A stretch of DNA of 64,000 bases from NCBI GenBank assembly GCA_045600905.1, contig JAZRYT010000189.1, positions 83,351 to 147,350 of the forward strand. Reading direction: 5' to 3'. Position 1 is the first letter of the stretch, and each line of letters opens with the position of its first letter. This DNA comes from F23-D06 sp045600905. GTDB taxonomy: Bacteria; Bacteroidota; Bacteroidia; Bacteroidales; WCHB1-69. Of this stretch, positions 36,338-45,617 are shown one piece after another. Position numbers and translations under genes: made by a program. Under the pieces are notes generated by a model that was not told where the DNA came from, searched no databases, and worked only from the letters and a program-made list of their open reading frames with translations.

Positions 36338-36858
36338 TTTAGGGAAAAATTAATTGTGGCAAAAACAGAATCTAACGCATTCAAATCTAACAGGGAATCT
36401 TCTGTAAGAATAATGTCCGCCTGTTCATAATAGGGCGCGCGCACGGCTAGTGTTTGATGAACGTACTGCTTCACTGTAGCGATATCAGAACCTGTTACCA
36501 GAGGTCTTTTTTTGCGGCTGCTCATCAGCCTTTGCACCAGCACAGCTTCTGAAAGTTGGAAATAGACAGAAATGGCGTGTTGGTTTATGAGTTGCATAGC
36601 ATTTTCAAAGCAGGGTGCACCGCCGCCGGTGGAAATGAGCAAATCGGGTTTCAGCAGTAGTTCTTGAAGGGTTGCGAACTCGCATTTACGAAAAGCAAAT
36701 TCCCCATACTTTTCGAAAAGTTGGGGAATGCTTGTGTGGTATTTAGCCTCAATGGCCTCATCCAAATCGACAAAATGAAGATGTAAATAGGCCGCCAGCT
36801 TTCTGCCTATGGTAGTTTTTCCAGAGCCTGGAAAGCCGACGACCACAATGTTTTTCAT
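36334..36858 (-). CDS. aroK: Shikimate kinase
   Basis: 174 residues. P-loop GFPGSGKTTIG at about 9-19, DLDEAIE substrate-binding motif, FRKCE and the STGGG loop; these are characteristic of shikimate kinase (ATP-dependent 3-phosphorylation in the chorismate pathway). The start at 36858 is chosen because upstream in-frame codons overlap elbB and are not kinase-like. It lies between elbB (one-base gap) and murF-alr (four-base overlap). Confidence 0.9.
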   Translation of the reverse strand: MKNIVVVGFPGSGKTTIGRKLAAYLHLHFVDLDEAIEAKYHTSIPQLFEKYGEFAFRKCEFATLQELLLKPDLLISTGGGAPCFENAMQLINQHAISVYFQLSEAVLVQRLMSSRKKRPLVTGSDIATVKQYVHQTLAVRAPYYEQADIILTEDSLLDLNALDSVFATINFSLK

Positions 36859-36859
36859 C

Positions 36860-37510
36860 TTATTGGATGTTTTCGAGGATGGCCTCGATGAGGTTTTCTG
36901 CACAGTCAGCAATGTCGGAAATGCGGGCTGGCAGCATATAGCACGGTGTTGTGAAGATCTTATTCTGCTTGTCGGCGATGACCTCCTTCTGCTGGGTGTT
37001 GATATGCTGCGTGCCAAAGCTGTTGACATCATCAATGGTACGTGCGTCATTACCGACGGTGATAGTGATGTCTCCCAACACTTTAGCCAACATTACCGGA
37101 GCAATGCAGAGGGCTCCGATAGGTTTCTGATGATTGTGAAAGGTGCGGATAAGCTGGGCCACATCTTCGCGAACCGTACAATCTCTGCCTTTGAGTGCAT
37201 ACGTAAACAGGTTTTTGGCTGAGCCGTTACCACCTGGGAAAACCAACGCGTCGAAATCCTCCACGTTGCATTCGTCTATCGGACGAATTTTACCACGGGC
37301 TATACGGGCAGCCTCCACCATCATATTCCGCTGCTCATTCATTGCCTCGCCCGTAATGTGGTTCACCACTTGACGTTGCACATCATTGGGCGCGAAAATA
37401 CTGTATTCGCAATCATTGCGGTCAATGGCTAACAACGTCATCACGGACTCGTGAATCTCACTGCCGTCCAACGTGCCGCATCCACACAATATTACAGCAA
37501 ATTTTTTCAT
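36860..37510 (-). CDS. elbB: ElbB-like DJ-1/PfpI-superfamily protein
   Basis: 216 residues of the class I glutamine amidotransferase-like fold. It opens MKKFAVILCGCGTLDGSEIHE and has the nucleophile-elbow cysteine region GALCIAPVMLAKVLG and the family's VNHITG, ARGKI and FPGGNGSAKNL segments, all characteristic of ElbB (isoprenoid biosynthesis glyoxalase-like). Biochemical role is not well defined. It lies 14 bases after the DUF2723 gene on the same strand. Confidence 0.88.
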   Translation of the reverse strand: MKKFAVILCGCGTLDGSEIHESVMTLLAIDRNDCEYSIFAPNDVQRQVVNHITGEAMNEQRNMMVEAARIARGKIRPIDECNVEDFDALVFPGGNGSAKNLFTYALKGRDCTVREDVAQLIRTFHNHQKPIGALCIAPVMLAKVLGDITITVGNDARTIDDVNSFGTQHINTQQKEVIADKQNKIFTTPCYMLPARISDIADCAENLIEAILENIQ

Positions 37511-37524
37511 AATAATCCTTTCTT

Positions 37525-40500
37525 TTAAGCGTTTGTAGAATCTTCTTCAGTAGTTGTATATGTTTCTTCTTGAGGCTTGTTCATATTAGAATAGAACTGT
37601 CGGAAGGCATTACCCATTCCCGGTGCGGCAGAATCGATAGCGCTAAATTGCGCATCTGCTATCTGTTGTGTCTTGTCGGCCAAGGCCTTGTTGCCGCATG
37701 CTCTGGCAATATCCATAATCTGATGCAATTCTTGGAAATCACCTGCAAGTGACTGCTGGTCGAAGTTCGGTTGACGAAGTTTCTTGCTAATGCTTGCATT
37801 CAATTCTTTGAGATAGAATTCAGCCACCTTGTCAAACTTCAATTCACCATAACGGGAAGCAAGACCGTTTCCAGGATAGTTCACATTGCTCATCAAGTAG
37901 CTGAGGAACATAAAGTCGTAATGGATATTGTCACTGTGGAATCCCAATGTGCGCTCATCTCTAGTATTGTACCAGTTGAACAATTCCACCATACCATCCC
38001 ACATCTTGTTGGCCATTTCCATACCCTTCTTGTTGGCAGACGGCGTGTTCAATCTAAAGTAGTCCTGCATATAGAATGCGCAACTTTGTGTATAACCATA
38101 AATGGATGACATAGTGGATACAAACGGGAATTTCTCGTTTGGCAGGATTTCATTACCCTTGTCTAATACTTTTTCAGCTTTAGCCTTGTCACCTTCGGCA
38201 AGGAGTTTTTCTCCCAGACGGCTATAGAGTTTACGGATAAGTGATACCATACGGGCATTGTCTTCACTGTGATATACCTTCGGATCGTTGAAACCGCCCC
38301 ACAAATACGGACAAGCCTCTTTCTTTGCGGCATTAGGATTGTTCACGCGGTCTGTACGGCTGTGGTCGTTGAAAACATTCATCAACTTGTCATACAAAAT
38401 GTCGGTATCCACACGGCCAACGTCGTAATAGCTGTTGCGTGGAGTCCTGATAGGAACCAGACGATAAGCGAAACCTTCCAATTGGAAGTAGTCCTCCAAT
38501 CCGAGATATGCTTCAGAACCGGTCGTGGAAGCATAGTAAATCGGGCGTTCCCAATTGTTGTTGGCAAGGATGTCCATCATAATGATGTAAGCCTTTGCCA
38601 ATGGATTGACACCGCTGGTGTTCATATTCCATTCCAACTTATCTACAATCTGGTCTGCGTCTTCAGGTCTTACCGTTCCGTTAGCCAAAACTTTGGCTTT
38701 GTCAACCTTCAAAGAGAAGCTTGCCGGAATCGGGCGGCCGTTGCTGCGGTAACCATTTTCGGAAGAGAGGAACAACAGATGACGTTGATTGTCGAATTGA
38801 GGATCCTTGATATAATCGACGATGGCATTCAAATCGACGAACTGGTTGCCGGCAGGGCCGAGGTAGAGCACGTCGCGCGTACCGTCCTTATATTGGTCCC
38901 AAGTCATTGAAATAGGCAGCGGATCGGAGTTATAAGCTTTGCGCTTCATCTGATCCACATACCAGCTGGTGCTCAAGAGGGAGAGGTTACAAACGCGGAC
39001 GTCGGTACGGTAACCTTCCACTTCCTGTGCGTACCACAATGGGAATGTATCATTATCACCAAGTGTGAACAAGATGGCGTTAGGAGCACAGGAATCCAAA
39101 TAGTTCTTGGCAATAGCCAATGCCGTATATCGGTCTGAACGGTTGTGATCGTCCCAGTTTTGGCTGCCCATCACGCAAGGTACTGCCACGAAGCAGATAA
39201 TGGTGGTGAGTGCGGCACCCGCAAGTTGCACCTTGTTATTCTTAATCTTCTCAAAAAGATTGTAAATGCCTAATACACCAAAGCCTATCCAAATAGCAAA
39301 CGCATAGAAGGAAGCGGCAAACGCATAGTCACGTTCACGCGGCTGGAATGCATACATATTCAAATAGAAAGCGATAGCCAAGCCTGTCATTATGAACAAC
39401 ATAAATACGATGAAGGCATTGGAGGTGTCTTTCTTGACTTGGAATCCGATACCTATAAGGCCTAACAACAGTGGGAGCAAGTAGTAGGTGTTGTGGCCCG
39501 GGCGCTGCATTGCCATAGGTTGGTCGCTTTGGTCTCCGACCATTGGTTTATCAATGGCTGGAATACCACAAATCCAGTTGCCGTTCATATTATCACCACG
39601 TCCCTGAAGGTCATTTTGACGGCCGGCAAAGTTCCACATAAAGTAACGCCAGTACATATATCCGAACTGGTAGGTCTGTAAGAATTTGATGTTCCGTTGC
39701 CAAGTCGGCAATTCGCCACGAGCGATAGCACGACGATTTTCTTTATCGTTTGAGCTGTCGCTGCTGTAACGGTTGTTCAACCAGTTGACATAATCGCTTG
39801 TTTTTTCGGAAGACCACATTCTCGGGAAAAGCATTTGGCCTGCATTATCATAAATAGGTTGGTCTTCCAAACGGCTGTTGGCAACAACATAGCATTTGTT
39901 TTCTTTGTCCTTCACATAGACAGGTTTGCCGTCTTTGGCACCTACAACTTTAGTGTTGTAACTTTGTCCGAAGAACAACGGATTGGAGCCGTATTGCTCA
40001 CGATTGAGATAAGCCAACAAAGACACAGCATCTTCAGGATTGTTTTCATCGATGGTCGGATTGGCATTGGAGCGGATGACCAACGTGAAGAACGTGGAAT
40101 AACCGACCAAAAGGAAAGCGAAACAATAAACGCCAACCAAGAGGATGGGTTTGTGTTTTTTGTAGCCGGAATAGATGCCCCATGCAATAAGGGCAGCAAT
40201 AGCCAGGAAGAAGAAGATGGCACCGGAATTGAACGGCAAGTGCAAAGAATTGACGAAGAAGAGGTCGAATTTGCCTGCAAGGTTAACCACTTGAGGAATA
40301 ATGCCCCAAAGGATAATACCAAGTAAGATGACCGATAGGCCTAATGACAGGAACACGCCCCATTCGGCTTTAGATCTCAAAGTTCCTCTCTTCACGCAAA
40401 GCACGAACAACGGGATGGTGATTAAAATCCAAATCAGGAACATCCACAATGGTGAGCAGAAGAATGCGAAGAAGAAGGAGATGATGTCAAACGCGAGAAC

Positions 40501-41169
40501 AGCGCCCATTCCGGTAGCTTCTTTGGAGAGCTTGTAGTAAACGATAAGTACGATAGCAGGCAGTGTCAGCAAGTTCAACAGGTGAACACCGATGGAAAGG
40601 CCGACCAAATAGGCAATCAGCACTATCCAGCGATTGGGATTGACGTTGCTCTTGGGATTGTCGTACTCTTCGTCCCACCGTAGGATGCACCAGAACACCA
40701 GGGCTGTGAAGAACGAGGACATAGCATAGACTTCGCCTTCAACGGCGGAGAACCAGAATGTGTCAGAGAAACAGTAAGCCATTGAACCGACGAGTGCAGC
40801 ACCAATTACAGCGATAAAGCGCGGCAGGTTCATTTCTCCGTATTTGGCAATGAGTTTGCGGGCCAGACGAACAATGGTGAAATACAATAGCATAATGGTG
40901 AGACCGCTGCATACAGCAGACATACAGTTCACGCAGAAGGCCATTTTGGTAACATCACCACCGGCAAAGAGAGAGCATATACGTCCGATGATTTGGAAAG
41001 TAGGTGCCCCAGGAGGGTGTCCAACTAACATTTTCGTTGTTGTGGCGATGTATTCACCACAATCCCACCAGGATACGGTAGGTTCGGCAGTCATAATATA
41101 GACGGCCGAAGCCACTATACCAATGATAACGCCGATAATCGTGTTGATAAATTTGAATTTTTTACTCAT
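37525..41169 (-). CDS. DUF2723 membrane protein (predicted protein O-mannosyltransferase-like)
   Basis: 1,214 residues. About twelve or more membrane helices in the first 680 residues with the DUF2723 signature (TAEPTVSWWDCGEYIATTTKMLVGHPPGAPTF), followed by a large soluble C-terminal domain of about 500 residues. DUF2723 proteins are GT-C-like and in Bacteroidetes are proposed to work in protein O-glycosylation or surface glycan transfer. Substrate not known. The acidic loop motif W-W-D-x-GE near residue 34 corresponds to the catalytic Asp/Glu of GT-C enzymes by analogy. Confidence 0.88.
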   Translation of the reverse strand: MSKKFKFINTIIGVIIGIVASAVYIMTAEPTVSWWDCGEYIATTTKMLVGHPPGAPTFQIIGRICSLFAGGDVTKMAFCVNCMSAVCSGLTIMLLYFTIVRLARKLIAKYGEMNLPRFIAVIGAALVGSMAYCFSDTFWFSAVEGEVYAMSSFFTALVFWCILRWDEEYDNPKSNVNPNRWIVLIAYLVGLSIGVHLLNLLTLPAIVLIVYYKLSKEATGMGAVLAFDIISFFFAFFCSPLWMFLIWILITIPLFVLCVKRGTLRSKAEWGVFLSLGLSVILLGIILWGIIPQVVNLAGKFDLFFVNSLHLPFNSGAIFFFLAIAALIAWGIYSGYKKHKPILLVGVYCFAFLLVGYSTFFTLVIRSNANPTIDENNPEDAVSLLAYLNREQYGSNPLFFGQSYNTKVVGAKDGKPVYVKDKENKCYVVANSRLEDQPIYDNAGQMLFPRMWSSEKTSDYVNWLNNRYSSDSSNDKENRRAIARGELPTWQRNIKFLQTYQFGYMYWRYFMWNFAGRQNDLQGRGDNMNGNWICGIPAIDKPMVGDQSDQPMAMQRPGHNTYYLLPLLLGLIGIGFQVKKDTSNAFIVFMLFIMTGLAIAFYLNMYAFQPRERDYAFAASFYAFAIWIGFGVLGIYNLFEKIKNNKVQLAGAALTTIICFVAVPCVMGSQNWDDHNRSDRYTALAIAKNYLDSCAPNAILFTLGDNDTFPLWYAQEVEGYRTDVRVCNLSLLSTSWYVDQMKRKAYNSDPLPISMTWDQYKDGTRDVLYLGPAGNQFVDLNAIVDYIKDPQFDNQRHLLFLSSENGYRSNGRPIPASFSLKVDKAKVLANGTVRPEDADQIVDKLEWNMNTSGVNPLAKAYIIMMDILANNNWERPIYYASTTGSEAYLGLEDYFQLEGFAYRLVPIRTPRNSYYDVGRVDTDILYDKLMNVFNDHSRTDRVNNPNAAKKEACPYLWGGFNDPKVYHSEDNARMVSLIRKLYSRLGEKLLAEGDKAKAEKVLDKGNEILPNEKFPFVSTMSSIYGYTQSCAFYMQDYFRLNTPSANKKGMEMANKMWDGMVELFNWYNTRDERTLGFHSDNIHYDFMFLSYLMSNVNYPGNGLASRYGELKFDKVAEFYLKELNASISKKLRQPNFDQQSLAGDFQELHQIMDIARACGNKALADKTQQIADAQFSAIDSAAPGMGNAFRQFYSNMNKPQEETYTTTEEDSTNA

Positions 41170-41263
41170 TATTGATAATATTAAATTATTTGTTTGCTGA
41201 TCTAAAGCTAAACTGTGAATGTTTGTCTTTCCATTGTATCGATAGGCTCAACGCGCACTCCAT

Positions 41264-41291
41264 ACAGTTCACAGTTCACTGATAACAGTTC
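41264..41291. repeat. Degenerate heptamer array (ACAGTTC-type)
   Basis: Four 7-base units (ACAGTTC, ACAGTTC, ACTGATA, ACAGTTC) in the gap between pheS and the DUF2723 gene. A related short array is at 43186-43206. Confidence 0.65.
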
Positions 41292-41299
41292 ACCCATCT

Positions 41300-42322
41300 C
41301 TATTTGGAAGCCGCCTTGAATTGTTGCAAGAAGCGGACATCGTTTTCAAAATAGAGGCGGATGTCGTTGGTTCTGTACTTGAGCATCGTCATACGTTCGA
41401 TGCCGAGACCGAAGGCAAAACCCGTGTATTTCTTGCTGTCAATGCCGCAGTTTTCCAAAACGTTGGGGTCAACCATACCGCAGCCGAGGATTTCCACCCA
41501 GCCGGTGTGTTTGCAGAGGTTGCAGCCATCGCCGCCACAAATGTAGCAGGAAACATCCATTTCTGCGGACGGTTCTGTGAACGGGAAATAGGAAGGACGA
41601 AGACGAATGCGCACATCTGGGCCGAACATTCTTTGAGCGAAATAGAGCAACGTCTGCTTCATATCTGCAAAGGAAACGTTTTCAGCTACATAAAGACCTT
41701 CAACCTGATGGAAGATACAGTGCGCGCGGGAGGTGATTGCCTCATTGCGGAACACGCGACCGGGGCAGATGACGCGAATCGGCGGTTGCTGTTTTTCCAT
41801 CGTGCGCACTTGCAGTGATGACGTATGCGTGCGAAGCAGCACATCGGGATGCAGGTCGATGAAGAAGGTGTCCTGCATATCGCGGGCGGGATGCTCTTCT
41901 GCAAAGTTTAACGCGGTGAACACGTGCCAGTCGTCTTCCACATCAGGACCAGTTACAGCGGCAAAGCCGATGTCTTCGAAAATACGACGTACCTGATTCA
42001 TCATCAAGGAGATGGGGTGCATGGAGCCTAATCCGATATTGTGTGACGGGCGGGTCACATCCGCAATCTGGCTTTGTGCGCAGGCCGCATTCTCCAACTC
42101 CTCCTTAAATTCGTCAAAGCGTTGTTGAGCCCTGTCTTTCAACTCGTTGATACGTTGGCCATATTCCTTGCGTTCTTCCGGAGCTATGTTCTTGATTTCT
42201 CCGAAAAGCGCCTGAATGTCACTTTTTTTGGTTAAAAACTGAAGGCGGAATTGTTCGAGAGTTTCCGCATTTTCAATCTTGAAACTTTCAATATCGTTTC
42301 TGATTTCTTCTATAGATTTCAT
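41300..42322 (-). CDS. pheS: Phenylalanyl-tRNA synthetase alpha subunit
   Basis: 340 residues. N-terminal coiled-coil tRNA-binding arm (about 1-85), then the class II core: motif 2 CPGRVFRNEAITSRAHCIFHQVEGLYV and motif 3 GFAFGLGIERMTMLKY. Length and motifs are standard. It pairs with PheT to charge tRNA-Phe; pheT is not in the window. It lies 9 bases after the cyclophilin gene. Confidence 0.96.
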   Translation of the reverse strand: MKSIEEIRNDIESFKIENAETLEQFRLQFLTKKSDIQALFGEIKNIAPEERKEYGQRINELKDRAQQRFDEFKEELENAACAQSQIADVTRPSHNIGLGSMHPISLMMNQVRRIFEDIGFAAVTGPDVEDDWHVFTALNFAEEHPARDMQDTFFIDLHPDVLLRTHTSSLQVRTMEKQQPPIRVICPGRVFRNEAITSRAHCIFHQVEGLYVAENVSFADMKQTLLYFAQRMFGPDVRIRLRPSYFPFTEPSAEMDVSCYICGGDGCNLCKHTGWVEILGCGMVDPNVLENCGIDSKKYTGFAFGLGIERMTMLKYRTNDIRLYFENDVRFLQQFKAASK

Positions 42323-42331
42323 AAAGTAGTA

Positions 42332-43039
42332 TTATTCAATAACTTTAGCACTGATAATCTTAATGTCTTCCAAAGGTCTGTCGTTACCGTCCTTTTCTTG
42401 TGCGGCAATTTTATCGACCACATCCATACCGGAAACCACCTCGCCGAAAACGGTATAGTCGCCATCCAGGAAAGGAGCGCCACCGATGGTGGTGTAGATG
42501 TGCTGCTGCTCTGCATTGAAGGTCTTGCCCGTACGTTGCGCAATCATATTCAGTTTGTCAACAGAAAACACGTCGCCATCCACGATGTAGAACTGGGAAC
42601 CGGAAGAAGCCTTTGCCGGATTATTGTCGCGTGCGGCAGCCACTGCGCCACGTTTGTGATAAAGAGTGGGTACAAATTCGGCAGGAATGCGGTAGCTTGG
42701 ACCACCCATACCGAGGCGCTGGCCCTTCTTCGCCGTCTTGGAATCAGGGTCGCCCGTCTGAATCATAAAACCTTTGATAATTCTGTGGAAAAGCACGCCG
42801 TCGTAGTAACTTTCCTTCACCAACTTGATGAAGTTGTCGCGATGTTGGGGCGTTTCATTGTAGAGGGCAATCTTGATGTCGCCCATCGAAGTTTGAATAA
42901 GTATCTGTGTCATAGGATCTTTTTTTGTTTCTTCGGTAGTGGTTTTCTTCTTCTGGTCAGATTCAATCTTCTTTTGTGAAGAACAAGATGTGGCAGTAAT
43001 CAAAGCCAAAAGAATACATATTTTTGCAATATTTTTCAT
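42332..43039 (-). CDS. Cyclophilin-type peptidyl-prolyl isomerase lipoprotein
   Basis: 235 residues. Signal peptide with lipobox (ITATSC, Cys19), a lysine-rich linker and a cyclophilin domain (about 45-235) with YDGVLFHRIIKGFMIQTGDP and the GMGGP/SGSQFYI segments. It is predicted to be a membrane-anchored foldase of the envelope. A -7-like TATCTTTG on the minus strand (43094-43101) lies 55 bases upstream. It precedes pheS by nine bases. Confidence 0.9.
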   Translation of the reverse strand: MKNIAKICILLALITATSCSSQKKIESDQKKKTTTEETKKDPMTQILIQTSMGDIKIALYNETPQHRDNFIKLVKESYYDGVLFHRIIKGFMIQTGDPDSKTAKKGQRLGMGGPSYRIPAEFVPTLYHKRGAVAAARDNNPAKASSGSQFYIVDGDVFSVDKLNMIAQRTGKTFNAEQQHIYTTIGGAPFLDGDYTVFGEVVSGMDVVDKIAAQEKDGNDRPLEDIKIISAKVIE

Positions 43040-43185
43040 AAAATGTTGAGTATAAATATTTTAGATATAATTCACCTAATAAAAACGGAACGGCAAAGAT
43101 ACAAAAAAAGTGAAAAAATGGGAAAATCATTCTTTCACACCTTATTTTCTTCATTTCTTGGCTTCTTAACCACTCACCCTTTCTG

Positions 43186-43206
43186 TCAGTTCTCAGTTCA
43201 CTGATC
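43186..43206. repeat. Short heptamer array
   Basis: Three 7-base units (TCAGTTC, TCAGTTC, ACTGATC) in the gap between the cyclophilin and small lipoprotein genes; the same unit order as the array at 41264. Confidence 0.55.
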
Positions 43207-43241
43207 ACAAATTTCCCAATAAGCATAATCAATAAAAAGTA

Positions 43242-43249
43242 TATCTTTG
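43242..43249 (+). promoter_or_regulatory. -7 element of the small lipoprotein gene
   Basis: TATCTTTG matches TAnnTTTG, 45 bases before the start. No good -33 TTG. Confidence 0.5.
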
Positions 43250-43293
43250 CGCCTCAATTTTGAACCTTATTTTTTAACTAAAATTCCAAAACA

Positions 43294-43497
43294 ATGAAAA
43301 AAGTATTATGTGTATGCGCAGCCGCTTTAATGCTCGCTTTCTTCTCCACATCCTGCAACAAAAAATGCACTTGCAAAACCTATACTGCTGGTGTTGTTGT
43401 GAAAACATACGAAATCGAATTGGATAAAGGCCAAAAATGTGCCGACTACACTGGACTCATAATTGAAGATCCTAAAACAGGCGTTGAATGCAGATAA
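43294..43497 (+). CDS. Small cysteine-rich lipoprotein
   Basis: 67 residues: signal peptide with lipobox (FFSTSC, Cys21) followed by a short mature chain with KKCTCKTY, KCADY and a final VECR, giving paired cysteines that may form disulfides. No family recognised. It has its own promoter element and a strong terminator, so it is likely an independently transcribed envelope lipoprotein. Confidence 0.75.
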   Translation: MKKVLCVCAAALMLAFFSTSCNKKCTCKTYTAGVVVKTYEIELDKGQKCADYTGLIIEDPKTGVECR

Positions 43498-43517
43498 TTC
43501 GATTTTAAGAAATTTTC

Positions 43518-43543
43518 AGCCCCTCTTTCGAGGGGCTTTTTTT
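43518..43543 (+). terminator. Terminator of the small lipoprotein gene
   Basis: Perfect 8-bp stem (43518-43525 with 43530-43537), loop TTTC, followed by six T. Confidence 0.92.
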
Positions 43544-43608
43544 ATGCATCCCACAATACGGTTTCAGGTTTATTCGCTCCGTTTTTATTCTCCTTGCGCA
43601 AAGTTTGT

Positions 43609-43616
43609 TATCTTTG
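43609..43616 (+). promoter_or_regulatory. -7 element of rimO
   Basis: TATCTTTG, 34 bases before the rimO ATG; no TTG at the usual distance. Confidence 0.5.
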
Positions 43617-43650
43617 CGCCCTTGAAAAAAACACACCTTATCAATTTACT

Positions 43651-44925
43651 ATGACAATCAATATCATTACTTTAGGATGTTCCAAGAACGTCGTGGATTC
43701 AGAAGTCATCGCTGCCCAGCTGCAAAAGAAGGGCCATCGCATCTTTTTTGAAGGAACGATGAAAAGCGACATTGTGATTTTGAACACGTGTAGTTTTATT
43801 GGCGACGCGCGCGAGGAGTCCGTCAATGAGATTTTAGAACAATTGGAGCGCAAAAAACGCCGCCAAGTCAAGAAAGTCTTTGTTGTAGGCTGCTTGGCCC
43901 AACGCTGCAAGGCCGAATTGGAGGAGTCTCTTCCCGAGATTGACGGCATCTTCACTTTCGAAGAGTTGTCCAAACTTGTAGAGTCCGAGGACTTTCAACT
44001 GTTAGGCACCTCCGAACGTCTGCTTTCTACCCCACGGCATTATGCCTACCTCAAGATTTCAGAAGGCTGCGACCACCAATGTTCCTACTGCGCCATCCCG
44101 CTGATTCGCGACAAGCAGGTTTCCAAACCGATTCCGCTGTTGGTGGAAGAGACACGAAAACTCGCCGAGCAAGGTGTCAAGGAGGTAATGCTTATCGCCC
44201 AGGATTTGACCTACTACGGCGTCGATTTGACGGGCAAGCGGGAATTGGCTGCCCTGATGGAGGCACTCGCCCAAGTGAAAGGTATCGAATGGTTCCGTCT
44301 GCACTATGCCTACCCGCTCAACTTCCCCTTCGAAATTCTGGATGTGATGAAAAAACACCCGCAATTCTGCCACTATCTGGACATCCCCATCCAGCACATC
44401 AACGACGAGATTCTCAAGAGTATGCGACGTGGCGGCAGCGCAGCCTATATATATAATATGGTAGAACGCATCCGCGAGGCCATTCCCGACATCGCCCTGC
44501 GCACCACCCTTATCTCCGGCTATCCGACGGAAACCCGCGAACAGCACAAGGAACTTGTGGAGTTCGTCAAACGCACGCGCTTCGACAGATTGGGCGTCTT
44601 CACTTACTCTCAAGAGGATGACACGCCGGCCTACGAGTTAGGCGACCCTATTCGCCAATCCGAAAAAAACAAACGGCAAAATGAAATCATGCGCCTTCAG
44701 GAACAAATTTCCCTCGAACTGAACGAAGCCAAGGTGGGCAAGACTTTCAAAGTCATCATCGATGCCGAGGAACAGGACTTCTACGTCGGCCGCACCCAGT
44801 ACGACTCGCCCGAAGTGGATAACGGCGTGCTCATCAGCAAAGACCGCGCCCTCACCATCGGCGATTTCTACAATGTCCAAATCACCGAAGCCTCCGAGTA
44901 CGACATCTTCGGTGAAATCTGCTAA
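43651..44925 (+). CDS. rimO: Ribosomal protein S12 methylthiotransferase RimO
   Basis: 424 residues. Radical-SAM enzyme that adds a methylthio group to an aspartate of ribosomal protein S12. The N-terminal MTTase domain has its three cysteines (LGCSKN, NTCSF, GCLAQRC); the radical SAM motif CDHQCSYC follows near 140; the C-terminal TRAM domain starts about residue 360. The start at 43651 begins with TINIITLGCSKNVVDSE; an upstream in-frame start overlaps the -7 element. It ends 124 bases before the PIN toxin-antitoxin pair. Confidence 0.94.
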   Translation: MTINIITLGCSKNVVDSEVIAAQLQKKGHRIFFEGTMKSDIVILNTCSFIGDAREESVNEILEQLERKKRRQVKKVFVVGCLAQRCKAELEESLPEIDGIFTFEELSKLVESEDFQLLGTSERLLSTPRHYAYLKISEGCDHQCSYCAIPLIRDKQVSKPIPLLVEETRKLAEQGVKEVMLIAQDLTYYGVDLTGKRELAALMEALAQVKGIEWFRLHYAYPLNFPFEILDVMKKHPQFCHYLDIPIQHINDEILKSMRRGGSAAYIYNMVERIREAIPDIALRTTLISGYPTETREQHKELVEFVKRTRFDRLGVFTYSQEDDTPAYELGDPIRQSEKNKRQNEIMRLQEQISLELNEAKVGKTFKVIIDAEEQDFYVGRTQYDSPEVDNGVLISKDRALTIGDFYNVQITEASEYDIFGEIC

Positions 44926-45020
44926 AACTACATTTTTTTCCATTTTTTATGTATTAAATAATTCAAAATTTTTTATACACATTCATAAGTTATTGAGTAT
45001 TAGTTTTATATAATTTTTAT

Positions 45021-45028
45021 TACTTTTG
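45021..45028 (+). promoter_or_regulatory. -7 element of the PIN toxin-antitoxin operon
   Basis: TACTTTTG matches TAnnTTTG, 21 bases before the antitoxin start; the region is AT-rich and a -33 is unclear. Confidence 0.5.
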
Positions 45029-45049
45029 CAAATAAAATTATAAAATATT

Positions 45050-45202
45050 ATGACGGTTCAAGAATGGATAGAAGCTCATCCTGAAAAAAGGCTTCCTAAA
45101 GGTAAGAAGAATAAAATAGCAAATCTGAAAAAGATTTTCAAGGATAAAATTTGGGTAGCAGACGATGCCTTTTCTACACCTGTTTACGCTAATGAGAAGT
45201 AA
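45050..45202 (+). CDS. Small antitoxin of a PIN-domain pair
   Basis: 50 residues (MTVQEWIEAHPEKRLPKGKKNKIANLKKIFKDKIWVADDAFSTPVYANEK). The short basic N-terminal part and acidic C-terminal part fit DUF2281-like antitoxins of PIN toxins. Its stop shares one base with the toxin start (TAATG), which is strong support that this short frame is real. It was too short for automatic ORF listing. Confidence 0.75.
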   Translation: MTVQEWIEAHPEKRLPKGKKNKIANLKKIFKDKIWVADDAFSTPVYANEK

Positions 45203-45609
45203 TGAAAGTTCTGCTAGACACACAAACCATAGTAAATTACTTACGCACGAATTCAAGTTTGCCCACAATCATTCAAGATTTTGTGGAAGACTATGATAAT
45301 ACCTGTTTTGTCAGTGTTATCAGTTTGCACGAAATTGTAATCAAAACAGCCAAAAACAAAATGCGATTTGATTACAATTTAACAGAAACTATGGAATATC
45401 TGGAGCAAGAAGGTATTGGAATTATCGGATTATTGCCAAGCCACATACAAGAAGTTGAAAAATTCGAGCAATATGCATGTCATAAAGACCCATTTGACAG
45501 ATTGCTAATAGCACAATGTATAGCAGAGAAACTCACTTTTTTGACGACAGACACGAAAGTCCCCTTATACCAAAAATGGGGATTGGAATATTTACAATAT
45601 GATAATTAA
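45202..45609 (+). CDS. PIN-domain (VapC-type) toxin
   Basis: 135 residues of the PIN nuclease fold: LLDTQTIVNYL (first Asp), SVISLHEIVIK (Glu), HKDPFDRLLIAQCIAE (Asp) and LTTDTKV (Asp), i.e. the acidic residues that bind metal. It probably cleaves tRNA or rRNA as VapC toxins do. It overlaps the antitoxin stop by one base and ends 8 bases before hydF. Confidence 0.88.
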   Translation: MKVLLDTQTIVNYLRTNSSLPTIIQDFVEDYDNTCFVSVISLHEIVIKTAKNKMRFDYNLTETMEYLEQEGIGIIGLLPSHIQEVEKFEQYACHKDPFDRLLIAQCIAEKLTFLTTDTKVPLYQKWGLEYLQYDN

Positions 45610-45617
45610 TCACTAAT

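Noticed and set aside
41170..41299. tRNA gene in the gap before pheS
   Set aside because: No cloverleaf or T-loop sequence; only AT-rich DNA and a heptamer array.
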